From contig CAMPDV010000433.1 of assembly GCA_946699065.1 (NCBI GenBank), positions 62,001 to 126,000 of the forward strand: a DNA stretch of 64,000 bases, read 5' to 3'. The notes beneath the pieces are model-generated. The model had not been told where the DNA came from. It ran no database searches and saw only the letters and a list, made by a program, of their open reading frames with translations. Each line of letters begins with the position of its first letter. Within the stretch, counting starts at the first letter, position 1. Made by a program: the position numbers and the translations under genes. Shown piece after piece: positions 26,072 through 40,076 of this stretch. The DNA is from Loxodes magnus. Its lineage: Eukaryota > Ciliophora > Karyorelictea > Loxodida > Loxodidae.

Positions 26072-26654
26072 GAAATCTGAAAAAATAAAGGAGGGATAAC
26101 CATATTAAATTAAATTAAAATAAAAAAGAAATAAACTATTAAGAGTTTTTAGTTGATTGCTTTTATTTGTAATATAAGATAATTCTATAAGCAATAGTAT
26201 ATTTTATAATATTTCAAAAATACTTTAAAACATAAATAACTAAAATTCAAATTTTTAATAAATGAATAAAGATAACAGGATAAGTTAAAAGCATAAAAAC
26301 ATATTATAATATATTTTAGTTAAATTTCAAATACCACTAACCAAAACTCTAAGTTTAATTATAGATATATACTTAATCTTGATATTTAATAGATTGAAAG
26401 AAATATAAAGAATAAACTTTTGAATTTATTAATAGTTAGAAATGTGGGCAATTGAAGAATATAATTTTAAGATTAACAGCAAATAATTAAAGTTTGCTGA
26501 ACTTATTAATAATAATTAATGAAATATATAGCATCTAGATATAGAACTTAAAAGTTATTTCTAAAAGTCTTTTAGTAAGTAATTTTAATAATAAATAAAT
26601 TTTATTTTTCTAAATTGTTTTATATTTAAAAATAATTTTCTTTAGTCTAAAGAT

Positions 26655-27527
26655 TCAGAGTTTTTATGATTTCTATGTAAGTTAGTATAATTTTGAAAAA
26701 AAATAAAGAATAAATTGAAGATAAAGCGAAGATGTTTGTTTTACTTAAAACATAGCTACAATCTCTTTTCTTTTATCTATAAATTATATGTGCCTCTCAG
26801 AATATAAAAATAAATTAAGTGCCAAGTTTTATTTTTCTTTTCTCTTAATATTTTTATAGCCTTCATCTAACGTTCTTTCTTTACTCTCAGATAATCTGCA
26901 TTTTATTCCTTTACTATTGTAGCAAACTTTATTAAGAATATTATAATTTTCATTATTTATCATTTTATCCAGGATTTTGAATATATTTATGCTTTAACAG
27001 TAATGTTTTTGTTAATTTCTATCTGACTAAGTTTCCTCTAATTGAAACCTTATTTTTTACTTGGATAATAATCGTTATTTCCTCTTCATTTAAGTTGATT
27101 GTGAAAAACGTTGATTTTTTCTTCGAATTCCGTTATTATTACGAAAACTTAGTTTATTTTATTTTAAGTAAACTCTTTTCTTATCTTTTACTTTCAGTTT
27201 TTATCTTTTTAAATTTTAAAAGGAATATTTTCTTAAAGTAGCTTAATAAATTCCAATCTCTTCGTTTTTGGATAAATTCTAATTGCCTTTATATATTGGC
27301 ATTGATCTCAACTTTTTTATTTTAAGAGCATCTGTTCTTATTATTTTTGCTATATTTATAATTTTGTATTTCTTTTTTCGTTCTCTTACCTTTTTGTCTT
27401 CTCTATTAATGAACTACCGAATTCTTTTAAATAGTTTAATATTCACTTAGCTCAATATTCGTCGAAATTTTATCCTAAAAATAATTTTCCTATCTGATAC
27501 TCTTTAACCTTTTTCTTTAAATATATT
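26655..27527 (-). CDS. Basic hypothetical protein, left arm
   Basis: The stretch between TGA 27528-27530 and TGA 26655-26657 is free of TGA for 290 codons on the minus strand. The translation is very rich in Lys and Arg (for example KIIFRIKFRRI) and becomes acidic/polar in the C-terminal half. There is no good start codon near the 5' end; the first in-frame ATG sits about 80 codons in. The right-arm copy has two compensating 2-bp shifts, so selection on this frame is doubtful. Since TGA seems to be sense in this genome, TGA-free length is weaker evidence than usual. Confidence 0.25.
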
Positions 27528-27530
27528 TCA

Positions 27531-28845
27531 TTCTAATTTTTACTAAAATGTTTTCCCTCGCAAATAATTTTACTTCCTACAGTCATAGCAATTTAAATTT
27601 TTGTAAATTTCGTGCTGAGTTTAACCTTTAAAGCTATATAATAAAAGCAAAGTTAAACTCCTTCTCTTGTTAGAATTTCTATTTCAATATTCTAGCTTTG
27701 ATCCTCAGTACTTCGTAGAGGTGCTTTGAATCGCTAATTCTGTTGTAATTTTAAGTATCTTTTGTAGATAGATTTGATTTCTTAGTTTCAGGTACTATTG
27801 TTAGATGTTAGTAAATTTTAAATGACTAGAGGAAGTTAAAATGTTTATTGAATATATTTGAATTGTTTAAGCTATATAAGTATTACATTTATCAGTCATA
27901 TTTTCAGTTGCTTATTTGATAATCTCTCTTTGATTCTTTTGCTTATAAGATATGTTTATAAGTGTTTCCATTAAAAGATAGTATGTTTCTAATTTTACTT
28001 ATAATTTATTAAATTAAAGTTGAAGAGATACAAATAATAATAAGCTAAGAACATCCTAAGTTATATCTAATCTATACTTAAGAAAGATATCAAGTAGAAC
28101 TAATTTTATTTAATTTATACCCTAATACACTTAATATAGCTTAATTATAACCAAAATTCTAATCAAATAAGATTTACATTTTTAATCTATATTCATCTTT
28201 ACCTAATACTGTACAAAACAAAGTAAGGTAGAGAATAGACTTTAGCATCTATTATATATACTAACGTTTAAAAGCTTAGAACAAACTAATGTGGTTAATA
28301 ATAATAGCTAAGCTAATGAGGCTATTAAATAAAGGTAGTTCTCTTAAGTTAAATATAATATTTTAATAATAAACTATAAATATTTCAAAAGCGGGAAATT
28401 TTCTTTATTTTAATTATTTTAGTATGCTTTTTGGAAGTAGATTATTCAATAGATAGTGTAAATTAACCTAATTTTTATTTAATTAATAAAAGGAAACTTC
28501 TTTATGGATTCATATATTTAGTTTTTTAATCAAATAAACAGCTTCTATTTTATTATTTTAATGATATAAATAAAAAGAACTTTAGTACATTTTTACCTTC
28601 ATAGAGGAACAACAAAATAAGAAATTTATCTTTTTTATCTAATTTAGTCAAGGAAAGTTACATTAAATCCAAAATATATTAGAGAATAAAGTATCAAAAT
28701 ACTCTTTACAAGAAACAATCCCACTTAAAAATTAACAATCATTAATGAGTTTTAAAAATTGACTAATATTATTGAGCTTTTTAAATGTAGAAGTTAATAG
28801 ACATAAATTTAACAAAAATTAAAATTTAGGGAGAATCAGTTTTTA
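27531..28845. other. Segment of module E without a recognised gene
   Basis: A+T-rich, conserved in the right arm. It contains one variant motif, GCGGGAAA at 28391-28398. No convincing reading frame. Confidence 0.45.
28391..28398 (+). promoter_or_regulatory. GCGGGAAA variant, module E left
   Basis: Context TTTCAAAAGCGGGAAATTTTC; mirrored at 61398-61405. It lacks the first G of the linker motif. Confidence 0.2.
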
Positions 28846-31800
28846 TCAACAAATCTAGAATTAATAAGAAAATTTTTTTAAAAGAGTACAACGAAAATGC
28901 TAAAAATCACAAATTTTTGGAATTTAAAAACGTATATGCAACTAAATTTGAACTTAAATAGACGAAATCTTATATTATACAAGAAAATTATTTGATGTTT
29001 TAGACGTTTTTTATAAAATAAATTAGCAAAGTACTATTCCTGGAATATTATTTTGCTTAACATTGGTGAAAATTTCATTTACTCTATAATCACTAAGATT
29101 ATAATTTAATCTTTTAACTAAACATTTGAATTCGTCTTTATCTACTGTTCCTGATCTATTACCTTCCAAATAAACTAGTACAAGTAACTCTCTAACATTA
29201 CAGCTTCCTTCTTTAAACTTCTTGATAAGATCATTTCATTACTCTTACTAAATTGCTTAAAAGAATTAAGCATCATCTTAATTCTCTTCAAATTGCTCAT
29301 CATAAATTTGTTAGATTCTATATAAAGCTAGGTGGGTTTTTTGAATAAGATCCAAGTCGAAGTTACATATAGAGTTAAAAGACTCCTGCAGCTAACTATA
29401 ATCACCATTAGCTAGATGAATAATTCCTAGAATCGTAATTTGAGGTACTTTGAATATGTTTCTAATATATTAAAAAATAATATGATAGTTATTCTTAAGC
29501 TTTATCTAGGTATTTTAATTTTAAATGAGTTCTTATAGCTACAGCAACTACATTATGCTTTCCTCCTTTATTGGAAATTGCTGATTGAACATACTTTAAT
29601 TCCTTGTAAGCCCAGCCATAGTTTTTATTCTTCAGTCAATTTTTGATCCTGCTAAACATTGATAATTACATTTTATTATTGTTTAATAGATTTGCTTTAT
29701 ATAAGTATATTAGAGTATAATATCTGCATGAAGTAGTTGAATACCTTTTGCTAGAAAATATCTTCTTCTACATTCAGAGCTATATTCTATATACATTAGA
29801 ATATTTCCTTTCCTTCATATTGCTTCATTTTAAAGCTGAACAGTATCAAGCAAGTGTTCTTAAAAGTCCTCCTGCTTCTTTTCTAACTTAATCTATTCTA
29901 CCTTAGAAATATAATTAAGCAATTTTATGTTCCGTATAAAATCTATTGCTAGATTCTTGTTCTTAGTTTATAGGATCTATTAATACACTTGCTCTACTCT
30001 AAATAGTTCAGAAAGAAATTGGAAGTAGTTTTCATCTACGTAGATTTACTATTACTTCATCTAAAATAAATGATTATTCATCAGTTTGATTGTTTTTTCC
30101 CATACTTTAAAGCTGTAAGATATATCTCCTATCATCATTGAGAATAGAACATGATAAATGAGATTGTTAATACTAAGGAGATCTAATTTATTTTTATTTA
30201 AAATTAGTTCGTAAATCTGTTCATGAGCTTTCTCACTTTTTTGCTATATTTTATCGAATTGCTTATCATGCTCTTTTACTATTTCAAATAGTATTTTATG
30301 ATCCACAAATGATATCGCTTTTGCCAAAAAATCTATTTTCCTGTCTTGCTGCTTAATATCAGTTATAAGTTCTTACAGTCACGTTTATTAGCTAGGATTC
30401 AGCTTTTTGTTTTTGAACTTTTGTAGCTAATATTACTAAAGCTTTTACAAGACACTATCAAGTTGTAAGTAGAATATAAGTTCGCAAGCTTTTTAGATGT
30501 AATCGAATTTTTCGGTTTTCCTTTCATCTTACATTTCTGCTATTTCTTACACTTTCAAATTCTTTAAGCTTTAGAACTTCATTAAAGAAGTTAAAGTAAT
30601 ATATCCTTACAAGTTAAGCTTAAATCAACTCTCCAAGAAGTGATACTATTAAATATCACCGTTGCAAGCTATAAGGAAGGCTTTGACAAAAGAGGTAATT
30701 TCATAATGAGATTATTAGGTTTAAGCTTTTGGATGAAAGTAATTAGCTGCTTTTGGGTTTGATTGAGCTCAAGTTACTTTCTTGTCTTCTTAAAAATGGT
30801 TAGCAAGTGATAGAATGAGATAAATAAATCCAAGCTTTAGATGCTAAGCATCTTCCCTATCTTACTTAAATAAAGATCCTCAACGCAGTTTAATATTAAT
30901 TGCAAACAATAAGCGATTACTGTTATCTAGTCTTCTTAATTCTTTTCCGTTGCCAACATTTTTAAGTCAGAATCCTAGATAACATTTTATAAGAATTATT
31001 ACATGGAAAATGAAGCAATCTTAGGGTTTGCAATGAACTAGTTTCACTGATAAATTTTATGGGAATCTTTGATCTCGTTGATAGGTCAGTTGAAGAAGCG
31101 AAGTAAAGTAAAGAATCTTTTGGTAATTTAAAGTTATTATTAGTTTTCTTATTAATTGCTCCTTTGAACTGTTCTTCTACTAGTATTTCCATGTAAGGAA
31201 ATTTCAGAGTTATTCATTGCGAATAAGAACTTTTATAATATTTTAAGCAAGTTCTTTATGATCGTTTCTTAATCATTTGCCCGTTAATCAAGTTAGAAAT
31301 TTAAAATTTGGTTTAATTTAACATTCTGCTGTTCCTTCAATCAGGACTATTTCTTATTTTTTACTAAGCTCTTCAATATTTCATCCTAAAATTATCCATT
31401 TGTTATAAAGATTTTTATCCTTTGCTCAGAAACTCCCAAATTTACAAGCTACTGGGTGAATTATTCAAAGTCATTATATTTGAAGTACTATTAATCTTTC
31501 AATTTAAGTTTAATAATAAAGTTCATATCTCCATCATAATAATTCTCAGCAAAAAGCTTCTCTTTATGTTCATTCTCTTTCATCTCATTTAACTGCTGAT
31601 ATATTATACTAGCTCCAAATTTTACAGATTGAAGATTAAGAGCAGTTACTTTTCTTATTGCCTTTTAACTTTGTTACCTAGACATTTCTATTGATTATTT
31701 TTTTCAGTTTCTTTTTAATTTTTTCTTTAGGAAATTTTTTAATAGAACTTTGATTTAACTATCGAAAAACAGATTGGAGTTCTGTTATTCAATCACTGAT

Positions 31801-32573
31801 AGAATAAAACGATTATTCCAAATTTAAGTGATTGATTCTTCTTTGCTGTCGAGTAAATTCTGTCACTTTCTTCTTCCTCTTCTTGAATACTTCTTCTCTA
31901 GGTTTCCTTTAGTTTTTGCTATAATTTATTCTTTAGCATTAGCTTTACTTCATTTTCAAAGATTAAGCTTGTTTCATCTAGAATAGAATCAGATTCCTCT
32001 TCGATAATGTTAGGGGAAAAATACTAACTAGCTATCTAATTAGCTGAACTGATTTTAGCTGAGTAAAATCCGCTATTTTATAACTTTGAAGCGATTTTTT
32101 AAAGATTTCCGTTAGTCCATTTCTTAAGTTTAGCTTGCTTAAACAAAATCATGATTTATTTTTATATATAATTTTAAGTCTTAGTGACTGTTCCTTTACT
32201 TAACATATTGTAAAAAATCTCTTTTGAAGTTCGTATTTAATCACTTTTGCTCAAGTTTTTTATGGGTTTATCCCAAGTAAATATGCTTAACTTGTCGACT
32301 TCATACCTTGATCCTTCTTTTATATAATTTACATTTTTTAAAAATTCTTATGCTGAAAAACATTAGATAGATGTGGCTGTTTGCATTTCTAAGTACTTGG
32401 AGAAGTCTGATACTTCGTAATTTCCATTTTATCAAAATATTCTTTGGCTATTTCTTATTTTATCTTATCAAACGATTTTTTATCATATTCATTTCTTTTA
32501 CTCCATTCTTTGCGATCCCGATATTATTAGTGTTTTCTAATTTCTATTTATTTTAATTTTTTGTCTTTCTAAA

Positions 32574-32598
32574 CTAAGTTTATCTTTAATCTCCTTAC
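32574..32598 (-). other. Probable 25-nt intron, left EF-hand gene
   Basis: On the minus strand it begins GTAAGGAG and ends AACTTAG. It is identical in position and sequence to 55986-56010, and its removal restores the frame in both arms. Confidence 0.4.
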
Positions 32599-33250
32599 TA
32601 TAGCTAATTCAAAATTTGTTTGCAATGAAATTTGATACATTTTTATAGTCTCATTGTATAAGTTCTAAGATTATTTTCCTTTTTTTTCTATCTCTAGTTA
32701 ATTCATCAATTTACTGTTTTATATTTATTTCTTAAATTTCTACCTGTTAAGCATTCAGACAGTAAGCAAAATGTTTCCTATAATGTTTTTCTCTGATGGT
32801 ATAATTTTAGAAATTTTCATCTTTGATGTGCAGATTATTATTCCCTTCATTTTATCTCAAAGTTTTATTATAATGCTTCTAGTTAGTTCTTTAAATGTCA
32901 ATTAACATTATTCAACTATTTCTTTCTTTGAAAGTATTTAACGCTAGTTGCTTGTTGTAAATTATAGATTCTGCTATAATAAAACTAGCTAAATCTTAAC
33001 TATTGATGTAACTGTTGCATTTTATTTTGCTTCCTAGAAAGTTAATTTTTTCTGTAATTAATGTAATTGCTAGTAATTGGAAAATTTATCTATCTTTTAG
33101 ATAATCTTGTTTAACGTTGAACTGCTAAATTGTAGATACTTTTACTTTTCCTAAAATTTTTTGTTTATGCAAGATTCTTTTTTTATGTCACAAGGCTAAA
33201 TAGATTTTATCTATTTTTACTTTATAAAAATACCTGCTAAGGTTGATGAC

Positions 33251-33281
33251 CTGAAGTATCTCTTTTGAAATTATTATTTAC
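33251..33281 (-). other. Possible 31-nt intron near the start, left EF-hand gene
   Basis: It begins GTAAATAA and ends ACTTCAG on the minus strand, and joins the ATG-bearing first exon to the main frame. The mirrored interval is 55303-55333. Confidence 0.3.
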
Positions 33282-33368
33282 AATTATAAAAAGCGTAATG
33301 GATATTTCTTGTCTTTCAGTATTCTTTTTCTTCTACTTGATTTGATTATTAAATAGTTGAAATATCAT

Positions 33369-34072
33369 ATTTATCACTTTTCTATCCAAAATAAATTGTT
33401 CACTTTAGTTGGTTCTTATTTGCGACTTCTATAGCTGCTGTTTTAGAAAGCTTTTGACTATACACAACTAATTATTTTTTTAATTTAAAAATAATAAAAA
33501 TGCTTTCTCTTACTATTAGCTTTATAGTTCATATAATTACCAAAATGTTTTATTTTTAGAACAAATATCATTAATACTTGATGATATTAATATAATGAGA
33601 AAAACTTAAAAAGGTTAGATAGATTTACTTTTTTTTTAAAAGAGTTCAGAACATTTTTTAAGTATATTTAGTATGCTCTTCTTGTCAATTTTTTAAAAAA
33701 GTGAATAAAATACATAAATGCAAAGCTTGTATATTATTTACGAAATAGTAAAAAATTAAAAATTTCTAGCTAACATAATTTCTTAGATATTTACGCAACA
33801 TAATTTATAAATAACGAGCTATCTTTCCTTTTTGCTTGGAAAGTATTTATGAAAATTTTAATTTCCATAAGCTTAGCTATCTATTGCTTAGCATAAACTA
33901 ACTATCCTATTTATTCTTTTATTATTCCTATATTTCTTTCTAGAGTATTCTATCTCCTAAAATACTCTTCTTTAGTAAAGTATTACTGTAAATAAAATAT
34001 CCTTCTTTTAAGTATTTTGCTGTTCTATTATCTACTTTATTAAATATCTTAGTTTGATTTAGTTAAAAATGA
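33369..34072. other. Intergenic part of module E
   Basis: Very A+T-rich and mirrored in the right arm. No gene or site recognised. Confidence 0.45.
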
Positions 34073-35581
34073 ATAGCAATATAAGAGTTTAAAGTCTATA
34101 AATATAGATTAGCTATAATTATTTATTTTTAGGTTAATTAATATTCAAAGAGATATTTAAGCTATCATTATCTAAGAGAATAATACTACCTAGTTAAATC
34201 CATTATTCTTTATAACTAGAAGCTAAAGTATCTCACTAATAGAAAAAGACTCTAGTAGCTAAATGTTAAGAGTGAAAGTATAAAAGATTATCTGGAAAGA
34301 AACTAAATAATCCCTTTAAATTTTAACTTTTGCACTTATAAGAAACAGGAATGTATAAATGCAAGGCTCAAGTTAGCTCCTTTGATATTGAAATTGTTTA
34401 GCATCCACAAATTAATTAGAGAAAATCATAACAAAGTTACAAGTAATTTGATAGGAAATTCTGAAAACATTGAAATTGTTTGTAGCAATAGCTGGAAATA
34501 AAAATTTAAATACCAGAAACTTTCAAAAGCCAAAACTCAGATCTTTCAAGCCTAAAATAATTTTGAATAGAGATAGTAAAATAAAAAGGTTGTAAAGAGA
34601 TAAAAGAAACAGTATTGGCTATCAGTTTAGTTAAATTAATAAATCTATTCCTTTAAACTCTTATAATAAGCTTTATATTATAATCTTTTAATTTACTCAA
34701 AAAGATATAATATGTTTCTATATCTATCTTTTAGTAGCCAACAACAATATAATATTTAAATTAAGATGCAAAGAATTAGCTTCTCACTTTAATATTTTAT
34801 TAGTTAAATGTATTTAAGAAACATAAATAATGAGGCTAAAGATTAATTAAAGAAATCTAATAAAAATTATAACTAAAGCATAGTAATAAATAGTAGAAGC
34901 CTATTTAATTAAAACTTTTAATTTACTAGTAATGTTTAGATAATGCTATAGTAATTACTAATTAAACATATGCTTTAATTATAATTAGTCAAGCTTACTT
35001 ATTTCACTATAAATTAAAAAACAAAAGATACAATTTAAAAAATTGAAAAATTAGAGAACAGCTTTAATCTCTTATTTACTCTTAGTTCTTCATAAGCTAA
35101 CGGAGAAATGGGCTTAACTTCTCTAAACCTAGAACTAATGGCTAAGCCTAAAATATTAAAGAGATAAAAAATCGGATTAGCAAATGAGAGCGATAATGAC
35201 AAAATCTAAAAATAAAAAGCTACTCAGCCTCTAAATAAAAAATATTTATACTTATAGACTTTATCAAAAATACTGGAGATTATTGAAACCAAAAGAGTAA
35301 TAAAATTGATTGAGAGAAAACGTATAAACTTTGGCAGAATATCATAGACATAAAATATTAAAAAAAAGCGAAATTAAGCAGTTAGGGACAAATTAAAGAC
35401 ATTTCTTCTATCAGTACGTATTTCTATTCGAGGAAAGCAAAAATTTAATAAAATGAATTTTGGATTTGCTCAATAAAATTTAAAAATGCTATAGACAATT
35501 AAAAGAAAACAAAACATTAATTGCATAACCTTAAAGTAGATTTTCCTTTAACTAGAAAAAATATAAAAAAGCGATTTATGA
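34073..35581 (+). CDS. Gln/Lys-rich hypothetical protein, left arm
   Basis: After TGA 34070-34072 the frame has no TGA for 502 codons, ending at TGA 35579-35581. In-frame ATGs are late (34712, then 35108 after ANGE). The translation has a central region rich in Gln, Tyr, Phe and Leu and a basic C-terminal third (for example KILEIIETKRVIKLIERK). The right-arm copy is open in the same frame for most of this length, then loses one base near the end and stops at 53013. Substitutions between arms include many amino-acid changes, so constraint is not evident. Divergently oriented from the EF-hand gene. No family recognised. Confidence 0.35.
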
Positions 35582-36208
35582 AAAGAAGCAAGAAAAATAT
35601 GGGTAAAATTCTAATAAAGCGCAGATATAAATAAAACTAAATTAGATAATTAATCTAATTCTATATAAAGCAGGCTTGTATTTTAGATTTTTTAATATAT
35701 CTAAGAAAACACCAAAATTAATTTATCCTTGGCAAAAAAAGATTTTAAAGATACTGGTTTTAGTGTGAAAGTCTTAATAATATTTATCAATAGGATTAAA
35801 AGGTATAATGAAAAGCAGGTAAATTTGCTATTATTGAAGTAAATAAAATGTAAATAGATGGTTTAAAAATAAAAAATTCCCAGTTTTATTTATTAATTAA
35901 AGTTAAAATTAGAGATTTAAATTAACTTAAAGAAAGATTATAAAATTAAATATTATTTTAGCTAATCTCATTATTATAACCACTATTTTATTTATAAGCT
36001 TAACAATCTTAATTAGTCTAATTATCTTTAATTAGCATTTCAATAAAATATTCCCTTATTATTATTTAGATTCTAGTAATTCATATTGATGGTATTATAT
36101 TCATTAATACCTAATAACAATTTCCTTTGCTAAATTAATAATACTGCTTAATTAAGCAAATAATATTTAATAAGAAAAGCTTTAATCTTAAAATAAAGCA
36201 ATTATATT
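35582..36208. other. End of module E, no gene recognised
   Basis: A+T-rich, about 95 percent alike by eye to its mirror at 52372-53012. The boundary with the linker is set where homology to linker 1 begins (TTCTTCTTAATGCATTTT). Confidence 0.45.
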
Positions 36209-36599
36209 ATTTCTTCTTAATGCATTTTATTTATCTATTGTTATTTTAGTAAATAGTAAATATTATAAATTTAATATTTTATTCTCTATTTTTAATTAAG
36301 ATAAACTTTTATTTTCATGAAATTAATTTAAGTAGATAATTTTTTGCCTTCTTGCTTTTCTGGTTTTATTCAATCATCTTCCTTTAAGGTAATTAAGATC
36401 TCATTTTGATTGTTAATTGGTCAAACTATCTTGTAAATTCTTAATATCAAGTTTTTAGGTGAATCATAACAAAAAAGATAATATATGAAGGTTGATTAGC
36501 AATAACCTTTATTTATATCATCTGAAAACTAGCAATGCTTTTGTTCAATAACCTAATCATTTATTAATTTTTCCCCTTTGGAATCTATCCCAATGATAT

Positions 36600-36960
36600 T
36601 CTGACTTTTAATTTGTACCTCGGATGAAGCTAATCCCGATCAAGAAGTGATACTTCTACTGTGAATCCTACCTATATCAGAACTATCTGAAACTAAAATT
36701 GAAAAAACGGGATTTCTAATAAGCAAAACGGTCAAAAAAATCCAACTAAGCAAGATTTTCTTAACAAAAATGAAAGCATTCACAAGAGGAAGAAGATGAA
36801 GCAATAATAAAGAACTAACAGGGATTAAGGACTAAAAATCTACTAAAACTCGCAGATGAGAACTCGTTATCTTCCTTTTGCACAAAAAAATTTAAATAGA
36901 GCATGAAACTTGAAGGGCTGAATTCCAGAAAGGGTGAAATTCCCTAATGATGGAGAAATA
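36600..36960 (+). other. Protein-like N/Q/K-rich frame, linker 3
   Basis: Counterpart of the 6530-6830 remnant. The polar frame here reads TSTVNPTYIRTIWNQNWKNG and onward, with TGA where linker 1 has CGA (Arg) or TAA (Gln). These changes look neutral, which argues for a remnant rather than a maintained gene. Confidence 0.28.
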
Positions 36961-38957
36961 TTTTATATATAGCATAGTGTAATAATTCTTCTCCTTTTTC
37001 TGTATACCGAAAGCTTTAATTAAAGTATTACATTATATACAAACTACCACCTTAATTTTTAAAGCTTGCTTAATGGTTACATAAAGCAAAAAAATTAATA
37101 ATCCCTCTTCTTTTTAATGAATGCAATACAATATTTTAATAAGTTAAATCTAAGTGGACTAAATTTAGGTGCATAAGTATCATATATTAAAAGTTAAGGG
37201 AATTTTTATCTTGTTGAAAGACTTCATAATGAACTTCACTTATTTTTTAACTATTTAATAATGTAATTTTTTTATTGATATGAAGATTTCTTTTATAATT
37301 TAAAATAAGAGTTAGTTTTATATTACTCGAAAATAAATTTTATTAATTAATAAGAAGTTACTTAAAAATAGTTTTAATATGAAGGAATTAAGAAATAAAA
37401 AATATACAAGATGTAGGTTTCTGTGTAGGTTGATATCTCTAAATATCTGAGTAAAAAATCTTTAGGATATAAGTTGCGTAAGAATATTAATAAGTAACAA
37501 AAATAAAAATTATATTTAAATACCACAAGCAAATCTAAATATTTTTATACTTTTAACTAAAAAATTAAATAAATAATTTCTTTAATTAATAAATAATTTA
37601 AATCTTTTATGGAAATATATAGTTATACACTCTTAGTTATAAAAAAGAAATAATCCTTTTATAAAATTTACAATTAACTATTGATTTCCTTTTTAGGTGT
37701 CTAAGTAATAATTCATATATTACGTCTTTTTGAAGATATTTAAGCATCAAGAAATATACCAAGTGAAATGATAAAGCAGAAGAAATCTAGCTCTGTATAA
37801 TTATAGACTATTAAATCTTCATAATATTAAAAATTAATATTATTGCTTACCCTTTAATCTAGACCATCTGGAAGAGTTATGGATATGAAAATATCTTTAA
37901 AAAGACTTGAACAGACAAAGAAAATTAAAAGCACTAGTAATTTAATTAGTATGAAATAATACAAAAATATTATGAAAAATAAGACACTAAGATACATATT
38001 AAACTATTGCACTATCATCAAATAATTGACAACATTCAAATATTAAATTAACTTTAAGCATAAAAATATAACTAAGATTCAAAGAAACTAAGCAAATCTT
38101 AAAATTTAAGGTTGATAAACTTAATATCAATAAAGCATTTTAATCAAAGATTAAATAGAATTTTATCTATCAATTCCTAAAATTTACTCAAATCTATTAA
38201 AATGAAAATATTAAAGCTAATAATTTAGGCGGAAAAAAAGTTAAAATAATAATTCTAAAGTATTGTAAATAAATAAGATATTAGATCTATATTTTAAATA
38301 AGATATTCTAATAATATAAAGCCAGGTTAATTTAAACATTCACTTAACTACTTCATTTGTAAAAATTACTAAATTAAATCTCATAATTCATTTAATTTAT
38401 TGTATCTAAACTTATTTCATTTACTAAATTAGGAATGACACATGAAAGGATAACCTTGCTAACTACAGGAAAGCATCACCAAACATAAGGGCTATAGAAT
38501 CAGTAAAATATGCTACAAAAAGGTTATATTAAAGTTTGAATGCGAATAAAATCTGATGAATATTTTATTTGACAAAAAAGATCTAACGCTTAAAAGATAT
38601 CCGAGATTGGTAAATTGAGAAAATGAGTAAATTAAGTTTAAAATATTTATTCGATATTCCCATGGATGAAGAATAGAAAGCATCTAAAGAGTGAAATTGA
38701 TAAATTATAGTAAAAAAGAGAAAAATATTATAGACGAATGAGTTATATTTAAGGATTAAAGAGCTATGACTACATAAAATGTTTATTCGAAAAAGGGATA
38801 AGAACTCTAATCATTAAAAGAAGAAAACTCAAAATATAGTAAACTTTTTAAATATAGTGATTTAAATTTATTTAACAAATGATTAAGTATTGTGATTATG
38901 TAAGTGAATTGAAAAATTATTATACTCAACCAACAATTTAAATATATAAATATTTAA

Positions 38958-38966
38958 GGCGGGAAA
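38958..38966 (+). promoter_or_regulatory. GGCGGGAAA motif, linker 3
   Basis: Counterpart of 13006; context TATTTAAGGCGGGAAAGTTA. Confidence 0.35.
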
Positions 38967-40067
38967 GTTAAAATAATAATAATAATATTAGCTCTTAAGA
39001 TATAAAATTAGATTTTAAAATATTTTATATTGATCTAAGTGAAAAGATAGTAAACTTAAGCATCTAATAAAGATAGAATTTCATAAAAGCTAATTTAAAT
39101 CATAAGACCTAGAATGTTTAATGGCTAAGTTAAAAATAATTAATGCTAAAATCATTTAGAAACTATTCAAGTTCTATTTCAATTTAAAATTTAAACAGTC
39201 AAATACAACTTACTTTTTAAGATTTTAGCCTGGAATAATTTTCTCTTACAAAATTTGGATAGTTAAATAGAGCAGCATCAGTAGAGATTCATGCAATGAA
39301 GATAAAAAATAAAAGAAAATATAAATATCTTGAAGATAAAGGATAAGAGAAGGCATTATTGAATAAGAGTTAATTACAAAAATAGATTAAATTAGAGATA
39401 AAAGATAAATAATGTAGAGACCTCTAAATAAACACTATTCATAAATTAGAAAATCTGAATTTTAGTCATACTTGCAAATCCTATAAATTTGAAAGAGTAG
39501 AATCTTATAGAATACCTAAGTCCAAATTAGGAATCCTCATCCTAAAAGAAAGCAGAAGAAACTTATATTTAAAAAAGAAAGCAAAAAATGCCTATTCAAA
39601 TATAGACGAAATTGAAACAACACCTAGCTTGTAAGTCTTAAAAGATAAAAAAGAAGAGTAAAACTTATAAAACTAAGTTATCTTATAATAAAACTATATA
39701 CTCAGAATCTTAAAAATCATAGAAAGTACAAAGAGTATCTAACTTTAATTGCAAAATGTAAGTAAGTCTTCTTAATTGCAAGAGGCATTTTGAATATTGC
39801 TTAAGCAAATAAAAAGAAAATTTAAAGAATAACTACTAATTGAAACTCTAGATGAACTAAATTAGTACTGAAGATTCATTTAAAAGAAACAGATGAAAAG
39901 ATCATCACTATTTTAAATGTGTTAAACAAAACCCAGACAAATTATTGACGAAATTTTATATTTGCTTATAAAGGAAATATAGTAAATTATTCTACTAAAA
40001 CAAAAAGTTATTTAAGAACAACTTAACATTAATAATAAAAATTAAAGGAGTAACTTAGGCGGGAAAA

Positions 40068-40076
40068 TCTAAAATA
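40068..40076 (+). promoter_or_regulatory. GGCGGGAAA motif, second in linker 3
   Basis: Counterpart of 16098; about 2.0 kb upstream of the B copy 3 start codon. Confidence 0.35.

Larger units (their letters stand above)
28846..33368 (-). pseudogene. Large EF-hand-ended protein, left arm (internally deleted)
   Basis: The minus-strand counterpart of the right-arm gene, starting at ATG 33368. It lacks 1,207 bp of the right copy, yet the frame continues across the junction. Near the 3' end (about 29120-29165) sits an EF-hand-like loop (GNRSGTVDKDEF), followed by a second degenerate loop (KQNNIPGIVLCQF). This arm preserves the second loop, which is frameshifted on the right. Shared in-frame TGAs fit Trp: for example LALWHKKR, LIQWDYKN, QSWLKEQ, FFNWPI, ESWFKL and QTWLQEL. 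One base is missing near 31795-31800 compared with the inferred frame, so it is called a pseudogene, though a sequencing error could do the same. The protein is helical, Gln- and Lys-rich, without a signal peptide, and of unknown function. Confidence 0.5.
25787..36208. repeat. Module E, left arm
   Basis: Inverted counterpart of 52372-64000. Matching points are 25787/64000, 32371/56213 and 36208/52372. The sum of matching coordinates rises from about 88,580 to 89,787 across the arm because the right arm holds 1,207 bp that this arm lacks (junction at 31160/31161). Apart from this, the arms differ by scattered substitutions and single-base indels. Confidence 0.88.

Noticed and set aside
32371..32556. 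Identical 61-residue standard-code frames at 32371-32556 (+) and 56028-56213 (-)
   Set aside because: They are antisense to the EF-hand gene in each arm. Their identity reflects the inverted repeat, not a small gene.
28846..33368. IP3/ryanodine-receptor-like identity for the EF-hand gene
   Set aside because: The helical, Gln-rich middle part gave a loose impression of such helical repeats, but no diagnostic motif or channel helices were seen.
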